Source: Photobacterium proteolyticum
GTDB lineage: Bacteria > Pseudomonadota > Gammaproteobacteria > Enterobacterales > Vibrionaceae
Direction of reading: 5' to 3'
Length of the DNA: 64,000 nt
Assembly (NCBI RefSeq): GCF_001939735.1
Contig: NZ_MJIL01000097.1
Location: 30,835 to 94,834, forward strand
The position numbers were made by a program, and so were the translations under genes. The notes beneath the pieces are model-generated. The model was given only the letters and a program-made list of their open reading frames with translations, did no database searches and was not told where the DNA came from. Below, one piece after another: positions 54,331 to 63,489 of this stretch (positions are counted from its first letter, which is position 1; the number at the start of each line of letters is the position of its first letter).

Positions 54331-55527
54331 TCAGTATATCCGCAACTCAATACCTGCAGGTGCTATCATCTCCGGGCCTTGTCTCAGATGCTGGTCAAAG
54401 AATTGAACCAGCATAGCATTGCTGGCGTTATGCATTACCTCTGAGTCGATACTGCCAAGGATACCTGCATATTTTAGATACGGGAGGTGATTCAGAATGC
54501 TGAAATTCATGTGCGCTGCCCCCGTAAATACGGCCTCACAACCACCGCCTGAATTCGCCTTTGCTACTTGCTGATCCATCCATGAATAATCATGAGTCAC
54601 ACCTTCTAACTGGGTGTCAGTCGTATAGGCAAAACAAACCGGCGCATTATTATCCGGTTTTAGCGAGAATGAGAAATGCTGACCGTCTAAATTAAATCCA
54701 GCTTTCACCCGCTCATCGTTCATCGCCAAATGTGATGCCATGGAACCACCGAAAGAGTGACCAAAAGCAGCAAGTTTGTTGAGGTCCAGATGTCCAGTTA
54801 ACCGCGTTTGTCGTATACCACTGGCAATATCCGGCAGTGCATCCAATAATAGCTGATTGTTCTTCAACCACGGTTGAAAATTACTTACCGCTTTTCTCAT
54901 GAGGTCTTGCTCATACTGTTGCGATTTCTGCTGCCATTCAACCAATGATTGGCTCTGACGTATACGCTCAATAGATATCGAAATTCTGTTTGCAATGTCG
55001 GCATCAAAATCATCGGCACTGATAGCAACGCTCTGCTGCTGAGGCACAAGATCACCATTTACGCGCTTCACAATCAGACTATGACCAGGATGGCCTAGTG
55101 CCAGAACCACAAAGCCATGACTGGCCAGCTGCTCCATATTGGTTAAGTTTTGTTGCGCAAAAGAGCCGTAGCCGTGATTAAAGAGAAGAACAGGATGTTG
55201 TCCGGCCAACACCTCTACATCAATAATCGACTTTGTAAGGCGTTCATCCGTCATCAGTTCTCCGGGAAAGCCCTGTTGCTTACCTAATGCTTCGGCTAAA
55301 TAGGCTGGCATATAGGGTAACCGTTCACCCTCTGCATTATTTACTGCAGGATACCAGGCAGTCACATGAACAAAGCTATCCCCATCTTGCACTTCAAACT
55401 CAGTCACTCCAACTTTATGCTCACCATCGGGCTCTGGTATCTCCGGAGCTGGTAACAACATAACAACTCCCACCAGCAAGACAAAAATGCAAACCAAACC
55501 CGCGCTAAACCGAACAAACCACTTCAT
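54331..55527 (-). CDS. Alpha/beta hydrolase, PAF-acetylhydrolase-like
   Basis: 398-residue hydrolase with an N-terminal membrane anchor or uncleaved signal (residues about 6-27). FNHGYGSFAQQNLTNMEQLASHG is typical of the platelet-activating-factor acetylhydrolase II/dienelactone hydrolase group. The nucleophile elbow is GHSFGGS and a candidate catalytic His is in GAAHMNFS. It is probably an esterase acting outside the cytoplasm. It sits between an intact merR gene and a merR relic, all on the minus strand. Confidence 0.83.
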   Translation of the reverse strand: MKWFVRFSAGLVCIFVLLVGVVMLLPAPEIPEPDGEHKVGVTEFEVQDGDSFVHVTAWYPAVNNAEGERLPYMPAYLAEALGKQQGFPGELMTDERLTKSIIDVEVLAGQHPVLLFNHGYGSFAQQNLTNMEQLASHGFVVLALGHPGHSLIVKRVNGDLVPQQQSVAISADDFDADIANRISISIERIRQSQSLVEWQQKSQQYEQDLMRKAVSNFQPWLKNNQLLLDALPDIASGIRQTRLTGHLDLNKLAAFGHSFGGSMASHLAMNDERVKAGFNLDGQHFSFSLKPDNNAPVCFAYTTDTQLEGVTHDYSWMDQQVAKANSGGGCEAVFTGAAHMNFSILNHLPYLKYAGILGSIDSEVMHNASNAMLVQFFDQHLRQGPEMIAPAGIELRIY

Positions 55528-55763
55528 TTCGCCTCCTTACACATCAACTTGTAAGGAATTTGACAGCAGTTCCCGCAGGCAGCAAGCGTATTTACGCTTC
55601 CACTTTCTGTCTTATCATTTGCATGGTAAGTCTTCGGGGCATTTCACAAAACTATGGCCACATGTACAAAATTGCTCATCAACGTCTGAACACAAATGTG
55701 CTTTTTTGCCCCAAAAATTTGCAGTTATCCCTTCTCTGTCAGTTTAGGGTCATCGCGAACCGA

Positions 55764-56114
55764 CTAAAGGTTCTTTAGACACTCCTCAATTTCAGTCCGA
55801 TACATGGATATCTGTTTGTTCATCTCCTTCAGCGCCTCGATTTCGGCATTAACCTTACGCTGCTTATGGTCCAGTAGTTCTATCACCGCGTACCAGTCAA
55901 GTGTGTTACGGCTCACCACCAGCTTCTTTAGCTCAGTTAAGCTAATACCTAGCTGTTGGGCCTGCTTGATGAGTTTGACGAACTCAACATCCTCGGTGTT
56001 GTAAACCCGATAGCTACCTTCTCGCAGGACATGAGTGAGCAACCCCATGGTCTCGTACAATCGAATAGCTTTTGGAGAGGCTCCGGTACGCTTGGCGATT
56101 TCACCGATATACAC
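55764..56114 (-). CDS. MerR-family transcriptional regulator
   Basis: 116-residue regulator: helix-turn-helix MYIGEIAKRTGASPKAIRLYETMGLL, second wing with YRVYNTEDVEFVKLIKQAQQLG, and a coiled-coil dimerisation helix ending EIEECLKNL. The C-terminal effector region is short and lacks the Cys set of metal sensors, so it belongs with small redox- or drug-type MerR proteins. A candidate operator for such a protein, ATACC-CACTTTA-GGTAT, lies at 56294-56310 before the divergent PfpI gene. Confidence 0.87.
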   Translation of the reverse strand: MYIGEIAKRTGASPKAIRLYETMGLLTHVLREGSYRVYNTEDVEFVKLIKQAQQLGISLTELKKLVVSRNTLDWYAVIELLDHKQRKVNAEIEALKEMNKQISMYRTEIEECLKNL

Positions 56115-56293
56115 TGTCGTTTTCCTTATAAAAACTGCATCAACAACGAATAGTAATATCAGTTTTCAAATCAACAATATAGCTATCATTCTCATCATCA
56201 AATGCTTCAACTCCATCACAAGGTAGAACCATGATTTCACTAACCATCTGAGCATTAAGACATTTTCACAACCATTGAGATACCTTCTCGTAC

Positions 56294-56310
56294 ATACCCA
56301 CTTTAGGTAT
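56294..56310 (+). promoter_or_regulatory. Palindromic MerR-type operator candidate
   Basis: ATACC and GGTAT arms separated by seven bases, about 57 bp upstream of the PfpI-family gene and 180 bp from the divergent merR start. Confidence 0.4.
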
Positions 56311-56366
56311 ACACTTCTTTAAGAGCTCCAATGAGGCATTGCGGCAAACAAAGAGGAAGCTGGAAC

Positions 56367-57053
56367 ATGGCAAAAGCATTAATTGTATTGACCAGTCACT
56401 CGCAAATGGGTGAGACAGAAGAAAAAACCGGTTTTTGGCTATCAGAGCTCACCCACCCCTACTACGCTATTGCTGATCGAGGAATTCAGACCGACATTGT
56501 TTCGATCCAGGGCGGCGAAGCCCCTGTTGATCCACGTAGCTGGGACGAAGAAGACAAGCTAAATGTACGATTTATGTCAACGCCTGAGTTGACCCTGCTA
56601 CTTAAAAACAGTCCTTCGCTGGATGATATCGATCCAAGTGACTATCAGGCCATTGTCTTTGCTGGTGGTCATGGAACCATGTGGGATTTTCCCGATGACC
56701 CGGATGTACAGGACAAAGCGGCAACCATTTACGAACAAGGTGGGATCGTCGCAGCCATTTGCCATGGCCCTGCTGCCCTACTCAATATCAAGCTGTCTGA
56801 CGATACATTGCTTATTGATGGCAAACAAGTTACGGCTTTTAGCAACGCTGAAGAAGAGGCAGTACAATTAACCGAAGTTGTTCCGTTTTCCCTTCAGGAT
56901 GAACTGATTATCAATGGTGCCAAATATATCGAGCAACCGCCATGGAGTGCCAATGTTGTTACTGATGGTCGGCTTATAACAGGTCAAAATCCTCAGTCAG
57001 CAGCTGGGGTCGGAAATGCCATCTGCGATTTACTGCAGGAGCTAACCAGTTAG
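56367..57053 (+). CDS. DJ-1/PfpI-family protein (Hsp31-like)
   Basis: 228-residue class I glutamine-amidotransferase-like protein. The nucleophile elbow AAICHGPAALL carries the conserved Cys, and GGHGTMWDFPDD provides a nearby acidic residue; this is the Hsp31/DJ-1 layout, with roles in chaperoning and glyoxal/methylglyoxal detoxification. The ATG at 56367 follows GAGGAAG and gives the normal MAKALIVLTS start; the ATG at 56331 would add a 12-residue non-conserved extension. Divergent from merR. Confidence 0.88.
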   Translation: MAKALIVLTSHSQMGETEEKTGFWLSELTHPYYAIADRGIQTDIVSIQGGEAPVDPRSWDEEDKLNVRFMSTPELTLLLKNSPSLDDIDPSDYQAIVFAGGHGTMWDFPDDPDVQDKAATIYEQGGIVAAICHGPAALLNIKLSDDTLLIDGKQVTAFSNAEEEAVQLTEVVPFSLQDELIINGAKYIEQPPWSANVVTDGRLITGQNPQSAAGVGNAICDLLQELTS

Positions 57054-57125
57054 GGAGTGTAATTCAATAGAAATGAGAGTTGATGGCAAAGCAGAACGTT
57101 TCTGCTTTGCCATATGCCTTATCGC

Positions 57126-59081
57126 TTATTTTTCATCCTGAGGCTTATAGTAATCATTCTGATAGGCAAGGCTGCCCCAAAGAGCGTTGGCATGCGCCAT
57201 CTTCACCATCTTTTTCGGTTGCGCCTGCTCAATGAGAACGGAGGTATCCTTATTGTATTCAAACCCTTTCGGCCCCTTATCCGGCTGGAAAATGACGACA
57301 TTATTATTATCATCCATCCAGGCAAAGTTCTTGTAGAACTGCATCATTGCCCGCAAGTCCTTGCTCTCGACATCCTGGGTTAGATCATGACCTATCATAG
57401 GGTTATAGCTATCGACACCGATAAGGGACAGCAACGTAGGAGGAAGGTCAATCTGGCTGGCCAGACGCGAATCCTGTTTCGCCTCAATATCCTTACCTAC
57501 GATGACAGCAGGAATATGAAAACTATCGATAGGCACCAATTGACTGCCATATGCGCGTGAGTCGTGGTCAGCAACGACGACAAAAACGGTATCATTCCAA
57601 TAGTCAGACTCTTTGGCCTGCTTAAAGAACTCTCCCAATGCATAGTCTGAATATTTCGCCGCATTTTCTCGCGTTTGCTTCGGCTCATTATACGGCGTTA
57701 TACGGCCATCCGGATATTCGAATGGACTATGGTTAGAAGACGTAAACACTAAGCTGAAGAACGGCTTCTCTGACGTAGCCAGCTTGGTAAATTGCTCATG
57801 GGCTTTCTGGTACAAATCCTCATCAGACGCACCCCAAGAACCAACGAAAGTCGGGTTCTCAAAAGTCGGAAAGTCCTGCATGTCCTCAAAGCCGTTACCT
57901 AGGAAGAAGCTCTTCATATTATCGAAGTGGCTCTCTCCGCCGTATATAAATTGGGTATGGTAACCTTTGCTCCGCAATAAACCCGCAATCGTAAAGAAAC
58001 CTGTCTGACTCTTGCCAAGTTTAACCACGGCACGTGAAGGTGTTGGCGAAAAACCGGTTATAACGGCTTCAATACCACGTATCGAGCGGGTGCCTGTTGA
58101 ATACATTCGGGTAAAGTTCCACCCCTCCTGCATCAGGCCATCAAGGTTCGGTGTAAGCGGCATGCCACCCAAACCGCCAACATACCGAGCCCCGAGGCTT
58201 TCCTGCAGCAAGATTACAAGGTTCTTGGGCTTCCCTTTATAGCTTGCAGGATGGTAGGCCATCGTCGGGATGTCATCGGAGATAAACGCTTTGCTCTCTC
58301 GACCTGTAGACTGACGGACAAGGTCTATAACATCGTCACGATCCATGCTGTCGTAATATTTGCTCGCGCTATCTTCCGCTGACATTTGCTTCACAGCAAA
58401 CACCATTGAATACGACGAATTCAGAACCAAATCATTCACCAGCGGATCGGTTGCAAAGGCGACCATGGCAGGATTAAGCGGACGGTGTCCAAGAGTCGAT
58501 CTTGCCCCCATAACCCCCAGAGCAACAACCAGGAACCCCAAAGGGATGCGCCAGTACCAACGAGGAAAAACAAGGCCTGATACCAAATGGCGAGTCAGCT
58601 TCCAGCCGAAAAAAATCGTTGCCATGCTGACAACAGCTCCGATAAACAGCTCAATTTTATAGCCGCTCCAGAGCATACCAAACACTTCTTTGGGGTAAAT
58701 CAAGTACTCGACAAACAGCCTGTTAGGACGGACATCATATTCCATGATAAATGATGGTGTCGCCAGCTCCATATATACCAGCAGCCACAGACCCACGACT
58801 AACCATAACCGCAACGCAAACAGCCACGTTCTACCAATGACTCCCTTACCGGCTAAAAGACACGTCAAGAGCCCGGGTAATATAAGCAGATAACTGAGTG
58901 TTGCGATATCAATACGAATGCCGCTAACAATGATATCTAACCAACCATTAGCGTCCGAAACACGATCACTCTGCCATAGGCTCAAGCCAAGGCGGGATAA
59001 AGAGAGCAAGAAAAGAAAAATAAAAAAAGCAGTAGCAATTGGGTAAATCACACCCAGTCGCTTTTTGACAATATTTGTCAT
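57126..59081 (-). CDS. LTA-synthase-family sulfatase-fold membrane enzyme
   Basis: 651-residue inner membrane protein with five transmembrane helices in residues 1 to about 190, and a periplasmic alkaline-phosphatase/sulfatase domain from about 270. The nucleophile is probably the Thr in MYSTGTRSIRGIEAV, and metal-binding motifs include ILLQESLG and VVVADHDSR. It resembles phosphoglycerol transferases (LtaS, OpgB), which take phosphoglycerol from phosphatidylglycerol and release diacylglycerol. The gene directly upstream encodes diacylglycerol kinase, which would recycle that product. Acceptor unknown. Confidence 0.87.
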   Translation of the reverse strand: MTNIVKKRLGVIYPIATAFFIFLFLLSLSRLGLSLWQSDRVSDANGWLDIIVSGIRIDIATLSYLLILPGLLTCLLAGKGVIGRTWLFALRLWLVVGLWLLVYMELATPSFIMEYDVRPNRLFVEYLIYPKEVFGMLWSGYKIELFIGAVVSMATIFFGWKLTRHLVSGLVFPRWYWRIPLGFLVVALGVMGARSTLGHRPLNPAMVAFATDPLVNDLVLNSSYSMVFAVKQMSAEDSASKYYDSMDRDDVIDLVRQSTGRESKAFISDDIPTMAYHPASYKGKPKNLVILLQESLGARYVGGLGGMPLTPNLDGLMQEGWNFTRMYSTGTRSIRGIEAVITGFSPTPSRAVVKLGKSQTGFFTIAGLLRSKGYHTQFIYGGESHFDNMKSFFLGNGFEDMQDFPTFENPTFVGSWGASDEDLYQKAHEQFTKLATSEKPFFSLVFTSSNHSPFEYPDGRITPYNEPKQTRENAAKYSDYALGEFFKQAKESDYWNDTVFVVVADHDSRAYGSQLVPIDSFHIPAVIVGKDIEAKQDSRLASQIDLPPTLLSLIGVDSYNPMIGHDLTQDVESKDLRAMMQFYKNFAWMDDNNNVVIFQPDKGPKGFEYNKDTSVLIEQAQPKKMVKMAHANALWGSLAYQNDYYKPQDEK

Positions 59082-59108
59082 TGTTACATCCTGTAATTTA
59101 ACCGGGTG

Positions 59109-59480
59109 TTAATAAACCATGGTTGAAGAAACGATATACACCCAAGTTAATATCGCCATAATAAGTGTAAGCAGCACGGCAGCTGAGCCCATGTCTTTCG
59201 CTTGGCCGGAAAGATCATGCTTTTCCAAGCCGATACGATCAACAACAGCCTCAATGGCTGAGTTTAATAACTCAATTACAATAACCGCGACCACAGACCC
59301 AATCAGCAATAACTTTTCCAATCCAGTTACGGGGAGAAATAGAGCGATAGGGGACAAAATCAAAAATGCGACCAACTCTTGCCTAAAAGCTGCTTCGCAA
59401 CGCCAGGCAGCACGCAGACCTAACCAAGAGTATTTCGTTGCGTAAATAAGGCGAATAAATCCTGTTTGTTTGCTTTTCAC
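59109..59480 (-). CDS. dgkA: Diacylglycerol kinase DgkA
   Basis: 123-residue integral membrane kinase with three transmembrane helices and an amphipathic N terminus. The catalytic/metal motif ELLNSAIEAVVDRIG is intact, as is the N-terminal AWRCEAAFRQE. It phosphorylates diacylglycerol to phosphatidic acid. It lies 27 bases upstream of the LTA-synthase-like gene on the same strand, so the pair is probably an operon. Confidence 0.93.
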   Translation of the reverse strand: MKSKQTGFIRLIYATKYSWLGLRAAWRCEAAFRQELVAFLILSPIALFLPVTGLEKLLLIGSVVAVIVIELLNSAIEAVVDRIGLEKHDLSGQAKDMGSAAVLLTLIMAILTWVYIVSSTMVY

Positions 59481-59898
59481 ACCACACCTGTTTTATACAC
59501 GTCATAAATATGCCTTAATGGCATTATTTGGTTAGAAAATAGGTGAAAAGTTCCCGGCTGTATACTTATTTATTACAGAACCTTTAATCCTGTACCAAAT
59601 ATAGAAGCAGAAAAATGCGCGTGATTTCATATGAATTTTTGCTGCTTAAAAGGCGCTGTATTAGTTATGGTATTCCCGCTTATTTGAGATATTTAAATAA
59701 ACCCAGAAGCGTCAACTTTATGACGCACACCTTCCTCCTCATCTTCTTAGCCCTGTCTAGTTATCAGTCACCAATACACAGCAAGTTGCCCCCTATTCAT
59801 GTGATCAAGCGTGAAATTACTACTATTCATATGCGCCTTTTTTCATTGCCACACTATACTGTTAGCAGATAAGTGTTCAATGAGATCATGGATGATAT
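59481..59898. other. Intergenic region, no supported gene
   Basis: 418 bp between divergent dgkA and the GGDEF-EAL gene. A reading frame at 59615-59872 exists, but lacks a ribosome binding site and recognisable content. I see no strong operator. Confidence 0.5.
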
Positions 59899-62800
59899 AT
59901 GAAGCTAGCTTTTCTCCGCTTTTTGGCACTGCTACTGCCGTTATTATCAATAACAGCAGCGGCTGCTTTCTATATCTATCATGGTGATGTGATTCAACTA
60001 GAGCAACGGATACAGGAGAGAGAACGCAGTTTTCACCAGTCAGCCCTGCATATCACGCGGCTGCATTTCGCCCCCATTATTGATGATCTGCGCTACCTGA
60101 CTCAAAAAGCCGATGAGGTCAGTATCAGCACACACAGTAGCAGTGAAAAGAAAGATATTCTTGCCAATACCTTCAAGCGCATGACTCAGACTCGAGCCTA
60201 TTACGATCAAATAAGACTGATTAATGCTCAAGGCCAAGAAGTTATTCGTATCAATATGAAAGACGACAAGGCATATCGTGTTCAGGAAAGCCAGCTTCAG
60301 GATAAAAGCCTACGGCCATATGTACAAGAGTCACTTAAGATCAAACCCGGCACTTTCTATACATCACAGTTTGACCTGAACATAGAAAATGGGGAAATTG
60401 AAACGCCCATCAAACCCATGCTTCGCTTTATCAGTCACTTCACTATCAACGGTGAAAGCTGGCTAATCGCGCTTAATTATCTCGGCCGCGATTATCTAAC
60501 TGAGCTGGATAACCAATATGACTGGAACAGCGGACAATCTTGGCTTATCAATAACCAAGGGCGCTGGTTGCTGGGTCCTACATCAGACAGTGCCTGGCAA
60601 TTCATGCCATCACGGCAGAAAACAAACGGGCAAGACTTCTTCGAAGCCCACCCTAATCTGTGGGAGCAAATCCAGAAAGGTGAAAGCGGGCAGGTACTTA
60701 AACAGGATCATCTCTATACCTTTACCCGATTTTTCTCTGGTGACAGGTTCTTAGGAGATGAGCTTTTCACGCTTCCTTTTGATGGTACAGATCTACCATG
60801 GACGATCATTTCGCACATCAATATGAATGAAGCTGTTTTTGACCTCGCATTTTCACAACAGCGAATTCTGAAGTTTACTATTTTCTCCCTCTTGATCATG
60901 ACATTGGTTTCGGGCTGTATTGTCCTGGCCTGGCACCTTTTGCAAATGCTCCGTCACGAAAAGCGCCTAAAACAAAATATCGAAGATGTCGCACTTCAAT
61001 ATGCCACTGTACTGGAGCATGCACCTGACGGCCTCATTACAGTCAATCAAGATATGACAATCAATAGCATCAACAAGGCTGCAGCGCATATTCTTAATAT
61101 TAATGATCAGTCAGCCAAGGGAAAGAGCCTTCTAAAACTCATCAGCGGACACAAAAACCGTGAACAAATCAGGCAGCTAGTTGACGATGTTCACGAAAAT
61201 AAGACCAGAAACAATCCGCGGCCGGTGAAAACACGCATCCAGCTAAGAAACCTCAAAACACGACACATTGAGTTTGTAGCAACCGAGACAACCTACAGTT
61301 CAAGCAGTGAAATCCTGTTGAACTTCAGAGATGTGACCTATTGGATTGAACGCGAGGAAAAGCTTAAAAGCATGTCTCGCGCCCTAGAGCAGAGCAACGA
61401 TTCGATTATCATCACCAACCATCGCGGTATTATTGAATATGTCAACCGAGCTTTTGAAAAATTCACCGGCATGAAGTCCGAAGATATCATTGGTTCCCAG
61501 TCATCCAACCTTCTCAAGCAAACACTAAATAATGATACAGATGTCAGAGAAGTTCAGAAGCAGTTAAAAGATGGCCAGACAATTCAGCGTGTACTAGCAC
61601 GAAGGCAAAAGGACGACTGTATTCTCTACGAAGAAAAAACCATTTCCCCTATTCTTAACAACCGAGGAAAGATAAGCCACTATATCTCAACAGGAAAGGA
61701 TATCACTGAACGCGTACTATTTGAGAGTAAGCTGCACAAACTTGCACACTACGATATCTTAACCGAACTACCCAACCGAACGTTGCTCCAGCAATACCTG
61801 GAAAAAGCCATCGAAGATGCCAAAACAAGCCACGGCAGCATAGCTTTGCTCGCCATCGATCTTGACCATTTTAAGAAAATCAACGATTCGCTAAGCCATG
61901 AAACCGGTGACAAAGTCCTCCTCGCAGTTTCAAAGCGTATCAGCAACTCGCTACGCGGCGATGATCTTCTTGCTCGATTAGGTGGAGACGAGTTCGCCAT
62001 TATCATCAAACAAGAAGTGGAGCCCGAGAATCTGGTCAATATGGCAAACCGTATTATTCATCATATCAGTAAGCCTCTTTGTATTGATAACAAAGAGCTG
62101 TTTATTACCGCCAGTATGGGAATTAGCTTGTACCCCGATGACAGTGATAGTGTTGAGACCTTATTCAAGAATGCCGACATTGCCCTATACCGAGCCAAAG
62201 AAGAAAGCCGTAACAAATTTTGCTTCTTTACCCAACAGATGGGACTGGACAGTATCAAGCGTATCCAGCTTGAATCTGAGTTAAGAAGAACAATTGGCAC
62301 CCATAGATACCAGTTCTACTACCAACCCAAAGTAAATGCGATCACCCATGACCTCTGCGGTATTGAAGCCCTGCTTCGTTGGGAGGATGAAAATGGCGAA
62401 ATACAGTCTCCACTTGATATCATCCCTATTCTTGAATATTCCGGGCTCATTATCGAAGTGGGAGAAGACCTGATCCAACGAGCATGCCGTCAGCTAAAAC
62501 AGTGGCAAGATGACAACCATTTACTTCATTTTGCCCTCAATATTTCTGCTCGCCAATTACTGAACTCCAACATAGTCGAGACGGTAAGCAAGGCAATAGA
62601 AGAAACTGGCTGCGATCCGCAATATCTAGAACTTGAAATCACCGAGAGCGTGATCATGGCAGATGTCAAAGCTGCACTGGATAGATTAAGAGGACTGGAA
62701 GCACTTGGTGTTAAAATCGCGATCGATGATTTTGGTACCGGTTATTCATCGTTAGCCTATCTCAGCCGCTTCCCGGTCCATATCCTGAAAGTTGATCGTG

Positions 62801-63063
62801 AGTTCGTTAAAGATTTACCTAAAAACAAGGATAACATTACGATCACTCGTTCTATCGTTGAGCTTGCCCATAACCTCGAGATGATCGTTGTTGCCGAAGG
62901 TGTAGAAACCGAGGCACAAGAGCAATTCCTGGCCAGCATCGGGGTAGAGGAATTTCAGGGGTATTACTTTGGTGCCCCAATGCCACTAAAAGACTTTGAG
63001 CAGCAGTACCTCACCTTGCCAGATCCACAGCTGATCAGTGAGCAGATTTGTCAGGGTATATAA
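59899..63063 (+). CDS. Sensor protein with PAS-GGDEF-EAL domains (c-di-GMP turnover)
   Basis: 1054-residue inner membrane protein. TM1 (about 7-26), a large periplasmic Cache-type sensor domain, TM2 (about 330-352), two PAS domains (about 365-480 and 490-615, the second with EYVNRAFEKFTGM and a PAC segment), GGDEF (about 620-790) and EAL (about 800-1045). The cyclase motif is intact (ARLGGDEFAI) with an RGDD I-site five residues upstream. The phosphodiesterase motifs are intact too (EALLRW, ELEITES, IDDFGTGYSS, AEGVETEAQ). Both activities are therefore possible. The periplasmic signal is unknown. Monocistronic. Confidence 0.92.
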   Translation: MKLAFLRFLALLLPLLSITAAAAFYIYHGDVIQLEQRIQERERSFHQSALHITRLHFAPIIDDLRYLTQKADEVSISTHSSSEKKDILANTFKRMTQTRAYYDQIRLINAQGQEVIRINMKDDKAYRVQESQLQDKSLRPYVQESLKIKPGTFYTSQFDLNIENGEIETPIKPMLRFISHFTINGESWLIALNYLGRDYLTELDNQYDWNSGQSWLINNQGRWLLGPTSDSAWQFMPSRQKTNGQDFFEAHPNLWEQIQKGESGQVLKQDHLYTFTRFFSGDRFLGDELFTLPFDGTDLPWTIISHINMNEAVFDLAFSQQRILKFTIFSLLIMTLVSGCIVLAWHLLQMLRHEKRLKQNIEDVALQYATVLEHAPDGLITVNQDMTINSINKAAAHILNINDQSAKGKSLLKLISGHKNREQIRQLVDDVHENKTRNNPRPVKTRIQLRNLKTRHIEFVATETTYSSSSEILLNFRDVTYWIEREEKLKSMSRALEQSNDSIIITNHRGIIEYVNRAFEKFTGMKSEDIIGSQSSNLLKQTLNNDTDVREVQKQLKDGQTIQRVLARRQKDDCILYEEKTISPILNNRGKISHYISTGKDITERVLFESKLHKLAHYDILTELPNRTLLQQYLEKAIEDAKTSHGSIALLAIDLDHFKKINDSLSHETGDKVLLAVSKRISNSLRGDDLLARLGGDEFAIIIKQEVEPENLVNMANRIIHHISKPLCIDNKELFITASMGISLYPDDSDSVETLFKNADIALYRAKEESRNKFCFFTQQMGLDSIKRIQLESELRRTIGTHRYQFYYQPKVNAITHDLCGIEALLRWEDENGEIQSPLDIIPILEYSGLIIEVGEDLIQRACRQLKQWQDDNHLLHFALNISARQLLNSNIVETVSKAIEETGCDPQYLELEITESVIMADVKAALDRLRGLEALGVKIAIDDFGTGYSSLAYLSRFPVHILKVDREFVKDLPKNKDNITITRSIVELAHNLEMIVVAEGVETEAQEQFLASIGVEEFQGYYFGAPMPLKDFEQQYLTLPDPQLISEQICQGI

Positions 63064-63153
63064 TCAGCGAATAGCATTTGTTGCTTCTCACGTTCAAGCA
63101 TATAATCGATGTTATCGAACCAAGTAATACCAAATAGCCTGACAGGTAATCTT

Positions 63154-63489
63154 ATGAGTTTTAGTGACCACTTAGATAACTTTCTTAAACAACGTGACCA
63201 AAAAGCTCAACCTTCTACCAAGGGGACTTTTCGCCGTCAGTATACTGTCCAGGAACCAACCAACCAAAGTGTAGCCCGCGAGGCGTTAGCAAAGGCACAA
63301 GAAGATGCTTCTGAGCAAGCAACCATAGATACCAAGGCCCCCCATATCCGGGTCAATGGCCGATGTGTTACTGAAAGCGAGGCACAGGCACTTGAACAAC
63401 TAAAAGTTGACGCAGCACCAGCCAATCCAAATCGTATTGACTATATTAAGCAGCTAAGAAAAGAGCTGAAGCTTAAAAAACGCTCTTAA
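63154..63489 (+). CDS. Hypothetical protein (111 aa), polar and low-complexity
   Basis: 111 residues, highly polar, Ala/Gln/Glu/Lys-rich, with a basic C terminus ending KELKLKKRS. No transmembrane segment or signal peptide. The ATG at 63154 is chosen because AGGT lies 8 bases upstream; an ATG at 63109 would add 15 residues without a ribosome binding site. It is 90 bases after the GGDEF-EAL gene. I recognise no family. Confidence 0.6.
   Translation: MSFSDHLDNFLKQRDQKAQPSTKGTFRRQYTVQEPTNQSVAREALAKAQEDASEQATIDTKAPHIRVNGRCVTESEAQALEQLKVDAAPANPNRIDYIKQLRKELKLKKRS

Noticed and set aside
46064-56308. Identical 13-mer CCCACTTTAGGTA upstream of artP and of the PfpI gene
   Set aside because: Many 13-mer coincidences are expected in 64 kb and the two contexts are unrelated.
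59615-59872. 85-codon frame upstream of the GGDEF-EAL gene
   Set aside because: No ribosome binding site, no domain or signal, unusual composition; more likely noncoding.
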